DNA of 64,000 nucleotides, taken from the NCBI RefSeq assembly GCF_024721175.1, contig NZ_CP099402.1, positions 496,001-560,000 on the forward strand, given 5' to 3'. The stretch is from Rhizobium sp. Pop5. Its GTDB lineage: Bacteria; Pseudomonadota; Alphaproteobacteria; Rhizobiales; Rhizobiaceae. Below, piece after piece: positions 17,408-26,680 of this stretch. Position 1 is the stretch's first letter. Every line of letters starts with the position of its first letter. The position numbers and the translations under genes were made by a program. The notes under the pieces were generated by a model, which ran no database searches, was not told where the DNA came from, and saw only the letters and a program-made list of their open reading frames with translations.

Positions 17408-19175
17408 CTTCATCCATCCGGCTCTGCTCTTTATTCTTGGCGCCCTGCCGATCCCGTTCCTCAGCGGGTCGGTCCGCAAAGCCTATCTGCTTCTGATCCC
17501 TGCGTTGGCGATCCTTGCCGTGCTTGCGATGGAGCCGGGCAGCTATGGCGAAACGCGGTTCATCGGGCAGGAGATCCTGATCGCGAAGGTGGACAAGCTC
17601 AGCATCGTCTTCGCCACCGTTTTCACCATCATGGCGCTGATCGGCATGGTCTACGCGCTGCACCTGACGGATGCCGGCCAGCACGTGGCGGCATTCGTCT
17701 ATGTCGGCAGCGCGCTTGGCGTGGTGTTTGCCGGTGACTACCTGACCCTCTACCTGTTCTGGGAGGGCATGGCATTCGCTTCCGCCTATCTGGTCTTCGC
17801 GCAGGGTGGTGGGCCGGCGATCCGGGCCGGCTTCCGCTATCTCATGGTCCATATCACCGGCGGCGTCGTCCTGCTCGGCGGCATCATTTCCCACGGGCTC
17901 GCCACCGGTTCACTGCTTTTCGGCCCGATCGCGGGGGGCCTCACCAACGGGGGAATGGGGGCCGGCGACTACCTGATCCTCGCCGGCTTCATCCTCAACG
18001 CGGCCGTGCCGCCGCTCAATGCCTGGCTGACCGATGCCTATCCGGAGGCGACCGTTACTGGGGCGGTGTTCATGAGCGCGTTTACCACCAAGACCGCCGT
18101 CTATGTGCTGGCGCGGGCGTTTCCGGGGACCGAGCTCCTGGTCTGGCTCGGCACCATCATGGCGCTCTACGGCGTCATCTACGCGGTGCTGGAGAACGAT
18201 TGCCGACGGCTTCTCGCCTATCACATCGTCAGCCAGGTGGGCTATATGATCGCGGGTATCGGCATCGGGACCGAGATGGCGGTGAATGGAGCGGCCAGCC
18301 ACGCTTTCGCGCACATCCTCTACAAGGCGCTGCTATTCATGGGTGCCGGGGCCGTCATCTACGTCACCGGCCGACGCAAGCTCACCGAGCTCGGCGGGCT
18401 TTACAAGACCATGCCACTGACCGTGGCGCTTTACATGGTCGGCGCCTTCGCGATCTCGGCGTTCCCGTTCTTCTCGGGTTTCGTCACAAAATCGATGGTG
18501 ATAGCGGCCGCAGGAGCGGATCACCGCGCGCTGGTGGTGCTGGCGCTGACGATGGCATCGTCCGGGACGTTCCTGCACACTGGCCTCAAGCTTCCCTATT
18601 ACATGTTCTTCGGGACGGACCGGAAACTGGAGGCACGAGAGCCGCCGCGCAACATGCTGATTGCCATGGGCATGGCGGCGGTGCTCTGCATTGCGATCGG
18701 GGTGTTCCCCCAGCCGCTTTATGCGCTTCTGCCCTATCCGGTGGATTTCGAACCCTATACTGGCCTGCATGTCGTGGAGAGCCTCGGGCTCTTGATGTTC
18801 ACCGCCCTGGGGTTCGTGCTGTTCCTCTGGGCGCTCGATCCCGAGAAGACGATCAGCCTCGACACCGACTGGTTTTATCGCAAGGGCGCGCGGGCCTTCA
18901 TGTGGCTCGCCGAAAGGCCGCTGGCGCGCTATGAGCAGGCGGTGAGCAATGTCTCCGAGACCGCAGCGCTGCCCTTGCTCCACGGCGCGGCACGGGCAGG
19001 ACTCCGGCTCGATCTTGCCGGCGTCGATGCCGTCGTGAATGGCATTGCCCACGCGATCCTGCATGGCGGCGGGCGGCTCAGGCGGCTCCAGACGGGTGTC
19101 GTGACCCATTACGTGCTGGCGATGGTCGCCGGTCTGATCGCAGCCACCGTCGTCTTCGTCGTGGCGTGGCGGTAG
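17400..19175 (+). CDS. nuoL: NuoL/MrpD-like proton-antiporter subunit (second of two)
   Basis: 591-residue antiporter-like subunit. The core (about 1-470) has PPLNAWLTDAYPEATVTG and FTTKTAVYVLAR, typical of the MrpD/Mbh side of the family. The C-terminal 120 residues contain an amphipathic stretch and end with RLQTGVVTHYVLAM plus a final helix, as in NuoL. I therefore favour this as the functional L subunit and the preceding gene as the additional one, but the reverse is possible. Confidence 0.82.
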   Translation: MTDFIHPALLFILGALPIPFLSGSVRKAYLLLIPALAILAVLAMEPGSYGETRFIGQEILIAKVDKLSIVFATVFTIMALIGMVYALHLTDAGQHVAAFVYVGSALGVVFAGDYLTLYLFWEGMAFASAYLVFAQGGGPAIRAGFRYLMVHITGGVVLLGGIISHGLATGSLLFGPIAGGLTNGGMGAGDYLILAGFILNAAVPPLNAWLTDAYPEATVTGAVFMSAFTTKTAVYVLARAFPGTELLVWLGTIMALYGVIYAVLENDCRRLLAYHIVSQVGYMIAGIGIGTEMAVNGAASHAFAHILYKALLFMGAGAVIYVTGRRKLTELGGLYKTMPLTVALYMVGAFAISAFPFFSGFVTKSMVIAAAGADHRALVVLALTMASSGTFLHTGLKLPYYMFFGTDRKLEAREPPRNMLIAMGMAAVLCIAIGVFPQPLYALLPYPVDFEPYTGLHVVESLGLLMFTALGFVLFLWALDPEKTISLDTDWFYRKGARAFMWLAERPLARYEQAVSNVSETAALPLLHGAARAGLRLDLAGVDAVVNGIAHAILHGGGRLRRLQTGVVTHYVLAMVAGLIAATVVFVVAWR

Positions 19176-19183
19176 GGCGTGCC

Positions 19184-20659
19184 ATGGGCTTCCCGCTGCT
19201 CAGCTTCATCATTTTCACACCCGTCGCCGGGGCCGCGGTTCTGATGTTCCTGCGCGGTGACGATGCGGCGCGGTGGACTGCGCTCTCTTTCACCGTCCTC
19301 GACCTTGCCCTCTGCATCGCCATGCTGGTCGGCTTCGACACCACGACCCATGCCATGCAGTTCACCGAGATGCGCCCGTGGGTGCCCGCGCTCGGGATCA
19401 AATATGCACTCGGCATCGACGGAATCAGCGCGCTCTTCGTGTTCCTGACCGCACTGTTGGGGTCGATCTGCGTGCTCGCCTCCTGGGTTGCGATCGACCG
19501 CAAGGTGAAGGAATTCATGATCTGCCTGCTCTCCATGCAGGCGCTGATGCTCGGGGTCTTCTGCGCGCTCGATCTGTTCCTCTTCTACGTCTTTTGGGAG
19601 GCGATGCTGATCCCGATGTACCTCATCATCGGCGTCTGGGGCGGCGAAGGTCGGGTCTATGCCGCGATCAAGTTTTTCCTTTACACGCTGGCGGGCAGCC
19701 TCCTGTTCCTGATCGGTGTCATCGTTCTCTATTTCTACGGCGGCAGGACCTTCGATATCCTCACCTTGACAGAGCAGGACTTGTCGTTCCGGATCCAGTC
19801 CTGGCTGTTCTTCGCCTTCCTGATCGCTTTTGCGGTCAAGGTGCCGATGGTGCCGGTGCATACCTGGCTGCCGGACGCCCATGTGCAGGCGCCGACGGCG
19901 GGCAGCATTATCCTTGCCGGCGTGCTCCTGAAGATGGGCGCCTACGGATTCCTGCGGTTCTCGCTGCCGATGCTGCCGGAAGCATCGATGTATTATTCGA
20001 CGCTGATGCTGGCGCTTTCGGTGCTTGCAATCGTCTATGGCGGGTTACTCGCGCTGGCGCAGGACGATCTGAAGAAACTGGTGGCCTATTCCAGCATCAG
20101 CCACATGGGCTTCGTGACGCTGGGGGTTTTTGCACTGAACCTGCGCGGGCTCGAGGGCGGTATCCTGCAGATGTTCAATCATGGCGTGACGACAGGCGCC
20201 CTATTCCTGTTCGTCGGGCTGATTTACGAGCGGACCCATACCCGCAGCATCGCCGACTATGGCGGATTGATGAAGGTGGCGCCGGTCTACACCACGTTTC
20301 TGGCACTGTTTACCCTGTCGTCGATGGCGCTGCCGGGAACGAATTCGTTCGTCGGCGAGTTGCTGGTGCTGTCAGGCGGGTTTGCGGCCAATCTGGTCGC
20401 CGGCTCGGCCGCCGTTTTGGGCGCTTTGCTGGCGGCTGCCTATCTGCTTGGCATGTATGGGAAAATCGCACTCGGCCCGGCCAGCGTCGGCGCCCGGTTG
20501 AAGATACGCGACGTGAACGCCCGTGAGATGGTTGCGATCCTGCCGCTGGCCGTCTTCGTCCTCTGGATTGGGCTCTATCCCAAACCTTTTCTCAACATTA
20601 TCGATGCCTCGGTGGAGCATCTGCTGACGAACGTGCACAGCAGGGGGAGCGGCCAATGA
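19184..20659 (+). CDS. nuoM: NADH-quinone oxidoreductase subunit M
   Basis: 491-residue proton-pumping subunit with about 14 helices. It carries the conserved Glu in YVFWEAMLIPMYLIIG, VHTWLPDAHVQAPTAGS at the broken helix, and LKKLVAYSSISHMGF. I chose ATG 19184 (MGFPLL), just after the preceding stop. It overlaps nuoN by 4 bases. Confidence 0.96.
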   Translation: MGFPLLSFIIFTPVAGAAVLMFLRGDDAARWTALSFTVLDLALCIAMLVGFDTTTHAMQFTEMRPWVPALGIKYALGIDGISALFVFLTALLGSICVLASWVAIDRKVKEFMICLLSMQALMLGVFCALDLFLFYVFWEAMLIPMYLIIGVWGGEGRVYAAIKFFLYTLAGSLLFLIGVIVLYFYGGRTFDILTLTEQDLSFRIQSWLFFAFLIAFAVKVPMVPVHTWLPDAHVQAPTAGSIILAGVLLKMGAYGFLRFSLPMLPEASMYYSTLMLALSVLAIVYGGLLALAQDDLKKLVAYSSISHMGFVTLGVFALNLRGLEGGILQMFNHGVTTGALFLFVGLIYERTHTRSIADYGGLMKVAPVYTTFLALFTLSSMALPGTNSFVGELLVLSGGFAANLVAGSAAVLGALLAAAYLLGMYGKIALGPASVGARLKIRDVNAREMVAILPLAVFVLWIGLYPKPFLNIIDASVEHLLTNVHSRGSGQ

Positions 20660-22089
20660 CCGCCGCCATACTTTTCCAGTCGGCCCTAGCGAGCCTGCCC
20701 GAGATCGTGGTGATCACCGGCGCCTGCATCCTGCTGATCCTGGGGCAGTTTGTGCCAAAGGGACATTTCCTCGTCTGGGCGTCGGTCGCGGTCGTGTTAA
20801 TTGCCGCCTTGGCGACACTCATGCTGGCGGGCGACGTGCGGCCGGCCTACACGGGCATGTTCATCGCCGACCGCTTCGCGGTCTTCTTCAAGTTCGTTTT
20901 CTACTTGGCCACCGTTCTGACATTCCTCCTTTCGCGAAAATATGCCGATATCGAAGGGATCGGCAGCAGCGAATACTATGTCCTGCTGCTCTTTGCGCTT
21001 TCGGGCATGATGATCATGGCCTCGGCGACCGATCTCCTGTCGATCTATGTGGGCCTCGAACTGATGGTGATTTGCACCTACGTGCTGACCGGCTTCCTGC
21101 GGCGTGAGCGGCGGTCGAACGAAGCAGCACTGAAATACGTGATCCTTGGCGCGGTCTCGACCGGGATTTTCCTTTACGGCGTTTCGCTGATCTACGGGCT
21201 TACCGGCACGACGCAACTGGACGGGATGGCTGCGGCGGTGACCGGCGATCCGCTCGATCCCGGATTGCTGCTTGCTGTGGTCTTCATCGTCGCGGGGCTG
21301 GTCTTCAAGGTCGGCGCGGTTCCCTTCCATATGTGGCTGCCGGACGTCTATGAAGGCGCGCCGACGACGATCACCGCCTTCATGTCGGTTGGCCCCAAGG
21401 CGGCAGGGTTCGCGGTGATCCTGCGGGTGTTCCTCAACCCTCTGGTCGCGGCCTCGGACGTCTGGATCATCGTCGCCGTCATTGCGGTGGTGACGATGGC
21501 GCTCGGCAGCTTCGTGGCGCTGGTCCAGGATAATTTCAAGCGTCTCCTGGCCTATTCCAGCATCGCCCATGCGGGCTTCGCCATTTTCGGCGTGGCGGCC
21601 GGCGGTGCCGACGGGATCGCCAGCGTGATGCTTTACCTTCTGATCTACGCTTTCACGAATCTCGGCATTTTCGCCGCCGTCATCATGATGCGGAACGGCG
21701 ATTTCTCGGGCGAGGTCATCGAAGACTATGCGGGTTTCGCCAAGTCACATCCGGGGCTGGCGCTTCTGATGCTGCTCTATCTCTTCTCGCTGGCCGGCAT
21801 TCCGCCGACAGCCGGGTTCTTCGCCAAGTTTTACGTGCTGGTCGCCCTCGTCGAGCGTGGTTTCGTCATGCTGGCGGTAATCGCAGTGCTGCTCAGCGCC
21901 GTCGCCGCCTATTTCTACATCCGCATCGTCATGGTGATGTACATGCGCGAGCCGAAGAGGGCGTTCGCCCCGGCGCTGACCCCCTTGATGCGCGCCACGC
22001 TGGCCGTCACCGCCGCCGGCACCATCGGCATCGGCCTATTTCCGTCGTGGTTTCTGAAGCTTGCCCAAGATTCGGTCTTCGGCGGGTGA
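20656..22089 (+). CDS. nuoN: NADH-quinone oxidoreductase subunit N
   Basis: 477-residue antiporter-like complex I subunit. Conserved features are YVGLELMVICTYVLTGF, PFHMWLPDVYEGAPT at the broken helix and FKRLLAYSSIAHAGF. It starts at ATG 20656, overlapping nuoM by 4 bases. It closes the membrane-arm half of the plus-strand cluster; a 129-base gap separates it from nuoA. Confidence 0.96.
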   Translation: MTAAILFQSALASLPEIVVITGACILLILGQFVPKGHFLVWASVAVVLIAALATLMLAGDVRPAYTGMFIADRFAVFFKFVFYLATVLTFLLSRKYADIEGIGSSEYYVLLLFALSGMMIMASATDLLSIYVGLELMVICTYVLTGFLRRERRSNEAALKYVILGAVSTGIFLYGVSLIYGLTGTTQLDGMAAAVTGDPLDPGLLLAVVFIVAGLVFKVGAVPFHMWLPDVYEGAPTTITAFMSVGPKAAGFAVILRVFLNPLVAASDVWIIVAVIAVVTMALGSFVALVQDNFKRLLAYSSIAHAGFAIFGVAAGGADGIASVMLYLLIYAFTNLGIFAAVIMMRNGDFSGEVIEDYAGFAKSHPGLALLMLLYLFSLAGIPPTAGFFAKFYVLVALVERGFVMLAVIAVLLSAVAAYFYIRIVMVMYMREPKRAFAPALTPLMRATLAVTAAGTIGIGLFPSWFLKLAQDSVFGG

Positions 22090-22218
22090 GCGATTGGATT
22101 TGCAATGATCACACCGACGGAATAAACTTGAAGGTGGAGGAAGGCTTGCCCAAGCCGCCCCGTGGCGTGACCGATTGACCGGTTCGCGATGAGGTCAGTG
22201 GGCAACCGGTGCAGTGAT

Positions 22219-22584
22219 ATGACTGCAATGGAATTCTTGCCTGTTCTTTTCATGGTCGCCGGAGTCGTTCTGGTGGTGGGGGTGACGTTGTTCGTTTCCT
22301 CGCTGCTGCGCCCATCCAATCCCTACCCCGCCAAGAACATGCCCTATGAATGCGGCATGGACGCCGCGGGCGAGGCGGCGGCGGGCCGCTTCAGGGTGCC
22401 GTTCTTCATCCTCGCGATCCTCCTGGTCGTTTTCGATGTCGAAGCGATGTTCCTCTTTCCCTGGGCCGTCGTCCTGAAAGAGATCGGGCTGGTCGGCTAT
22501 GTCGAGATGATCGTCTTCATGGTGCTGCTTCTCGTGGGCTTCGCCTACGCCTGGCTGAAAGGAGCGCTGGAATGGGAGGCGTAA
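22219..22584 (+). CDS. nuoA: NADH-quinone oxidoreductase subunit A
   Basis: 121-residue, three-helix subunit: the signature NMPYECGMD loop is followed by [29 protein letters not shown] 22219 (MTAMEF) is the preferred start; ATG 22228 is the alternative, and neither has a strong Shine-Dalgarno. It overlaps nuoB by 13 bases. Confidence 0.95.
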   Translation: MTAMEFLPVLFMVAGVVLVVGVTLFVSSLLRPSNPYPAKNMPYECGMDAAGEAAAGRFRVPFFILAILLVVFDVEAMFLFPWAVVLKEIGLVGYVEMIVFMVLLLVGFAYAWLKGALEWEA

Positions 22585-23075
22585 ACAACGCGATCCGCGA
22601 CAGCGTGCTGTTCACCACTGCCGACAGCATCATCAGTTGGAGCCGGAGATCGGCGCTGTGGCCGGAAACCTTCGGCATTGCCTGCTGCGCCATCGAGATG
22701 ATCTCGGCCGGTTGCGCCCGCTACGATCTCGATCGGTTCGGCGTGGTGTTCCGCCCTTCGCCGAGACAGTCCGACGTCATGATCATCGCCGGCACGGTGA
22801 CCCGGAAGTTCGCGCCCGTCGTGCGGCGGCTCTATGACCAGATGCCGGAACCGCGCTGGGTGATCGCCATGGGCACCTGCGCTATTTCGGGCGGCGTCTA
22901 CAACACCTATGCCGTGGTGCAGGGATCGGAAACCTTCGTGCCGGTCGATGTGCATGTGCCCGGCTGTCCGCCCCGGCCCGAGGCGCTGATGCACGGCTTC
23001 CTCCTGCTTCAAGAAAAGATCAAGAGGTCCCGGGCGCTCGCCGGCACGCCTCTGGATCGGGTTATAGCGTCATGA
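22572..23075 (+). CDS. nuoB: NADH-quinone oxidoreductase subunit B
   Basis: 167-residue subunit carrying cluster N2, the last iron-sulfur centre before quinone. The ligands are visible as the tandem Cys pair in GIACCAIEM, a Cys in MGTCAISGG and another in [12 protein letters not shown] 22572 lies inside the nuoA end, and the stop overlaps nuoC by 4 bases. The length is typical. Confidence 0.97.
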   Translation: MGGVNNAIRDSVLFTTADSIISWSRRSALWPETFGIACCAIEMISAGCARYDLDRFGVVFRPSPRQSDVMIIAGTVTRKFAPVVRRLYDQMPEPRWVIAMGTCAISGGVYNTYAVVQGSETFVPVDVHVPGCPPRPEALMHGFLLLQEKIKRSRALAGTPLDRVIAS

Positions 23076-23608
23076 GCGCGGGGCCGTCCCTCAATCGCGC
23101 TCCGATCATGGAGCGCTTCGGAGAAACAATCGAGGACCTCGGCACTGCGCACGGTGTCGACGCCTTTGCCGTTCCGCCCAAGAGGATCGTCGAGTTCTGC
23201 CGATTTCTGAAAGAGCATCCGGCGCTGCAATTCAATTTCCTCTCGGACATTTGCGGGGTCGATCATTATCCCGAAACGCCGCGGTTCGAGGCCGTCTACC
23301 ATCTCTATTCGCTGCCCAACAGGTGGCGGGTCCGCATCAAGTGCCGGCTTGGCGATCCTCCTGAAGTGCCTTCGGTCACGGGAGTCTGGCGCACAGCCAA
23401 CTGGCATGAGCGTGAAGCCTGGGACATGTATGGCATCCGGTTTGCGGGACATCCCGATCTGCGCCGGATCTACATGTGGGAAGGCTTCGAGGGCTTTCCC
23501 CAGCGCAAGGATTTCCCTCTCAGGGGCTATAAGGACAAGTTGAACCCCTTCGGTGCCGAAGGTCCGCCGCCAACGCAACCCGATCTTGCCACCAGGGACA
23601 TTCCGTAA
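23072..23608 (+). CDS. nuoC: NADH-quinone oxidoreductase subunit C
   Basis: 178-residue 30-kDa-type subunit of the peripheral arm. The family signature [20 protein letters not shown] is followed by the C-terminal PLRGY segment. It starts at ATG 23072, overlapping nuoB. It is separate from nuoD rather than fused as in enterobacteria. Confidence 0.96.
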   Translation: MSAGPSLNRAPIMERFGETIEDLGTAHGVDAFAVPPKRIVEFCRFLKEHPALQFNFLSDICGVDHYPETPRFEAVYHLYSLPNRWRVRIKCRLGDPPEVPSVTGVWRTANWHEREAWDMYGIRFAGHPDLRRIYMWEGFEGFPQRKDFPLRGYKDKLNPFGAEGPPPTQPDLATRDIP

Positions 23609-23637
23609 GGGAGGCCGTTCTACGCCGGAACGTTGAG

Positions 23638-24852
23638 ATGACCGAAGTCACCGAGCTCAGCAGGCCTGAGGGTGAAGCGCTCAATACCAAGGAAGTGCTT
23701 CTCAACCTCGGTCCGCAGCACCCCAGCACCCATGGGGTTCTTCGGCTCGTCCTCGAACTGGACGGCGAGTTCGTCGAGCGCGTCGATCCGCATATCGGCT
23801 ACCTCCATCGCGGCACCGAAAAACTGGCGGAGAGTTTCACCTATACCCAGATTTTCCCGCTGACGGACCGGCTCGACTATCTCTGTCCGCCTTCGAACAA
23901 CCTCGCCTTCGCGCTGGCGGTGGAGAAACTTCTCGGCATAGAAGCACCGATCCGGGCGCAATATATCCGCGTGATGATGGCCGAGCTGGCACGGATCTCC
24001 GGTCACCTCCTGATCACCGGCGCGCTGCCGATGGATCTCGGCGCCATGACCGCGCTGCTTTACGTCATGCGCGAGCGCGAAATGATCATGGACCTCCTGG
24101 AAATGATCACCGGTGCGCGCATGCACACGTCCTTCTGCCGGGTTGGCGGGGTGCGCGAGGACCTGCCTGATGGGTTCTTCCCTAAGATCCGGGAGTTTTG
24201 CGACATCTTTCCGAACCGTATCCGCGATTATGAGCGACTGCTCGAAGATAACCGGGTGTTTCTCAATCGCACGAAGGGGATCGGCGTGATCTCCGCCGAG
24301 GATGCTGTCGATCTCGGCCTCAGCGGCCCGAACCTGCGTGCTTCCGGTGTCGACTGGGACATCCGGCGCGATGAGCCCTACGAGATCTACGACCGGCTCG
24401 ATTTCAACGTCATCACCCGTGAAGAGGGCGATTGCTATGCACGCTGGCGATGCCGCGTCGACGAAATGCGCGAAAGCATGAGGATCATCGAACAATGCAT
24501 CGACCAGATGCCTGAGGGTCCGTTCCAGATCGACAATCCGACCATCGCCTTCCCGCTCAACAAGGATCGAGTGCACTGCTCGATGGAGACGCTGATCCAG
24601 CATTTCGACCTGTCGGCCTACGGCTTCAAGGTGCCGAAGGGCGAGGTCTATTCGGCGATCGAAGCGCCAAAGGGCGAGCTTGGCTTCTACATCATCAGCG
24701 ACGGGTCGCCAAAACCGTTCCGCATGAAGGTGCGGGCACCCTCGTTCGTCAATCTTCAGGCCCTCTTCGGGGTCACCAACGCCCGCTATCTGGCGGACAT
24801 GATCGCCGTGCTCGGCAGCCTCGACCCTGTGATGGCGGAGGTGGACAAGTAG
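23638..24852 (+). CDS. nuoD: NADH-quinone oxidoreductase subunit D
   Basis: 404-residue 49-kDa-type subunit lining the quinone pocket. Conserved features are LGPQHPSTHGVLR, HIGYLHRGTEKLAES and the C-terminal PSFVNLQAL. It starts at ATG 23638, 29 bases after nuoC. The length is usual. Confidence 0.97.
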   Translation: MTEVTELSRPEGEALNTKEVLLNLGPQHPSTHGVLRLVLELDGEFVERVDPHIGYLHRGTEKLAESFTYTQIFPLTDRLDYLCPPSNNLAFALAVEKLLGIEAPIRAQYIRVMMAELARISGHLLITGALPMDLGAMTALLYVMREREMIMDLLEMITGARMHTSFCRVGGVREDLPDGFFPKIREFCDIFPNRIRDYERLLEDNRVFLNRTKGIGVISAEDAVDLGLSGPNLRASGVDWDIRRDEPYEIYDRLDFNVITREEGDCYARWRCRVDEMRESMRIIEQCIDQMPEGPFQIDNPTIAFPLNKDRVHCSMETLIQHFDLSAYGFKVPKGEVYSAIEAPKGELGFYIISDGSPKPFRMKVRAPSFVNLQALFGVTNARYLADMIAVLGSLDPVMAEVDK

Positions 24853-24868
24853 CAAGGATTTGAATGCG

Positions 24869-25378
24869 ATGACCATGCGCGAAAAGATCGAAGAGGCGGC
24901 GGCGCGGTATCCCGACCAGCGCTCTGCGATCATGCCCGCGCTCCTGATCGCGCAGCAAGAACATGGCCATCTGCCTGGGCCAGTGTTGGAAGAGGTCGCC
25001 GACATTCTCGGCGTCGAGCGGATCTGGGTCTACGAGCTGGCGACTTTCTACACTCTCTTCCATACCGAGCCGGTGGGGATGTTCCATCTGCAACTCTGTG
25101 ACAATGTTTCCTGCATGCTGTGCGGATCAGAGGACCTGCTGAGCCATCTGGAAACAGTGCTGGGGATCAGGAAAGGTGACACCACCCCGGACGGGCTGTT
25201 CACGCTTTCGACCGTCGAATGCCTCGGCGCCTGCGAGATGGCTCCGGTGATGCAAGTCGGCGACGATTACCACGCCAACCTTGACGTGGCGCGGATAAAC
25301 GCACTGTTGGACAGATTGCGGGCGACAGTGGGAGCCGCGAGCTTCGAGCACGCCTCTGCACGGCTGCCGGGGGAATAG
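24869..25378 (+). CDS. nuoE: NADH-quinone oxidoreductase subunit E
   Basis: 169-residue 24-kDa-type subunit holding cluster N1a (2Fe-2S). The four ligands are in CDNVSCMLCG (first and third-type positions) and VECLGACEMAP. I chose ATG 24869 with AAGGA about 10 bases upstream. It is shorter than the mitochondrial type and resembles the E. coli form. Confidence 0.95.
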   Translation: MTMREKIEEAAARYPDQRSAIMPALLIAQQEHGHLPGPVLEEVADILGVERIWVYELATFYTLFHTEPVGMFHLQLCDNVSCMLCGSEDLLSHLETVLGIRKGDTTPDGLFTLSTVECLGACEMAPVMQVGDDYHANLDVARINALLDRLRATVGAASFEHASARLPGE

Positions 25379-25382
25379 CGCC

Positions 25383-26648
25383 ATGTTCGAACCGGTTCTT
25401 CTCAAAAATGTCGATGTGGCGGACGGTCATTTGGTGTCGACTTACGAGGCTGGCGGCGGCTACCAGGCGCTGGCGAAGGCGCTGCGCGAGTATACGCCTG
25501 ACGAGGTTATCGACCTCGTCAAACGATCCAACCTGCGCGGTCGCGGTGGTGCCGGATTCCCAACGGGCATGAAATGGGGTTTCGTGCCGAAGCGCACCGG
25601 CAAGCCGACATATCTGTGCTGCAACGCCGATGAGGGCGAGCCGGGCACGTTCAAGGACCGGATCATCATGGAGCGCGACCCGCATCAACTGATCGAGGGG
25701 TTGGCGGTCAGTGCATACGCGATCGGGGCCGAAACCGCCTATGTCTATATTCGCGGAGAATATGTGACGGCGATCCGTCGTCTGCAGCAGGCGATCGCCG
25801 AGGCCCACGCAAAGGGCTATCTCGGAAGGCGCATTCTGGGCTCGGATTTCAATTTCGCCGTACACATCCACTGCGGCGCCGGCGCCTATATCTGCGGCGA
25901 GGAGACTGCGATGCTCGAGTCGCTCGAGGGCAAACGGGCGCAGCCGCGATTGAAGCCACCATTTCCAGCCGTGGCCGGGCTCTACGCCAGTCCTACAGTG
26001 ATCAACAATGTCGAGACGCTCGCTTGCGTGCCGCATATCATTGTGCGGGGGTCGGACTGGTTTCGGGGCATCGGCCCGGACAAGAGCCCCGGCCCGAAAC
26101 TTTACTGCCTCAGCGGGCAGGTGCGCAAACCCGGCCTCTATGAGTTGCCGATGGGCATACCGCTGCGCGAACTGGTCGAGAACCACGCCGGTGGCGCGCT
26201 GCCGGGACGCAGAATCAAGGCGGTGATCCCGGGCGGGGTCTCGGCGCCGGTCATACCGGAGCACGGGCTGGAGGTGAGGATGGATTTCGACTCGCTGGCT
26301 GCCGCCGGCTCGATGCTCGGTTCGGCTGGCGTTATCGTGATCGACGACTCGACCTGCGTGGTCAAGGTCGCCACCCGGATCATCGAGTTCTTCCACCATG
26401 AGTCCTGCGGCAAGTGCACGCCATGCCGGGAAGGATTGAACTGGGTCGTGAAGGTCCTGCGCCGGGTCGAGGCCGGCGAAGGTGCTGCCGGCGATCTGGA
26501 GCAGCTGGATATGCTCTGCAAAGGCATTTTCGGCAATACGTTTTGTGCCTTGGGTGACGGGGCGGCGATGGGGTTGCGGGCGGCACTCGCACATTTTCGC
26601 GATGAGTTCGTTGCCCATATCGAAGACCGCAGGTGCCCCTTTCACTGA
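25383..26648 (+). CDS. nuoF: NADH-quinone oxidoreductase subunit F
   Basis: 421-residue flavoprotein that oxidises NADH. The Gly-rich NADH loop is GRGGAGFPTGMKWGF, the FMN region holds CNADEGEPGTFKDR, and the N3 cluster ligands are CGKCTPCREG plus a downstream Cys in NTFCALGDG. It starts 4 bases after nuoE. Confidence 0.97.
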   Translation: MFEPVLLKNVDVADGHLVSTYEAGGGYQALAKALREYTPDEVIDLVKRSNLRGRGGAGFPTGMKWGFVPKRTGKPTYLCCNADEGEPGTFKDRIIMERDPHQLIEGLAVSAYAIGAETAYVYIRGEYVTAIRRLQQAIAEAHAKGYLGRRILGSDFNFAVHIHCGAGAYICGEETAMLESLEGKRAQPRLKPPFPAVAGLYASPTVINNVETLACVPHIIVRGSDWFRGIGPDKSPGPKLYCLSGQVRKPGLYELPMGIPLRELVENHAGGALPGRRIKAVIPGGVSAPVIPEHGLEVRMDFDSLAAAGSMLGSAGVIVIDDSTCVVKVATRIIEFFHHESCGKCTPCREGLNWVVKVLRRVEAGEGAAGDLEQLDMLCKGIFGNTFCALGDGAAMGLRAALAHFRDEFVAHIEDRRCPFH

Positions 26649-26680
26649 AGGCGTGCGCTGCGACAGGACTGCGAGGAAGT

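Noticed and set aside
22143-22160. GGCTTGCCCAAGCC hairpin before nuoA
   Set aside because: Stem of 6 with a 2-base loop is sterically poor and there is no T-run; not called a terminator.
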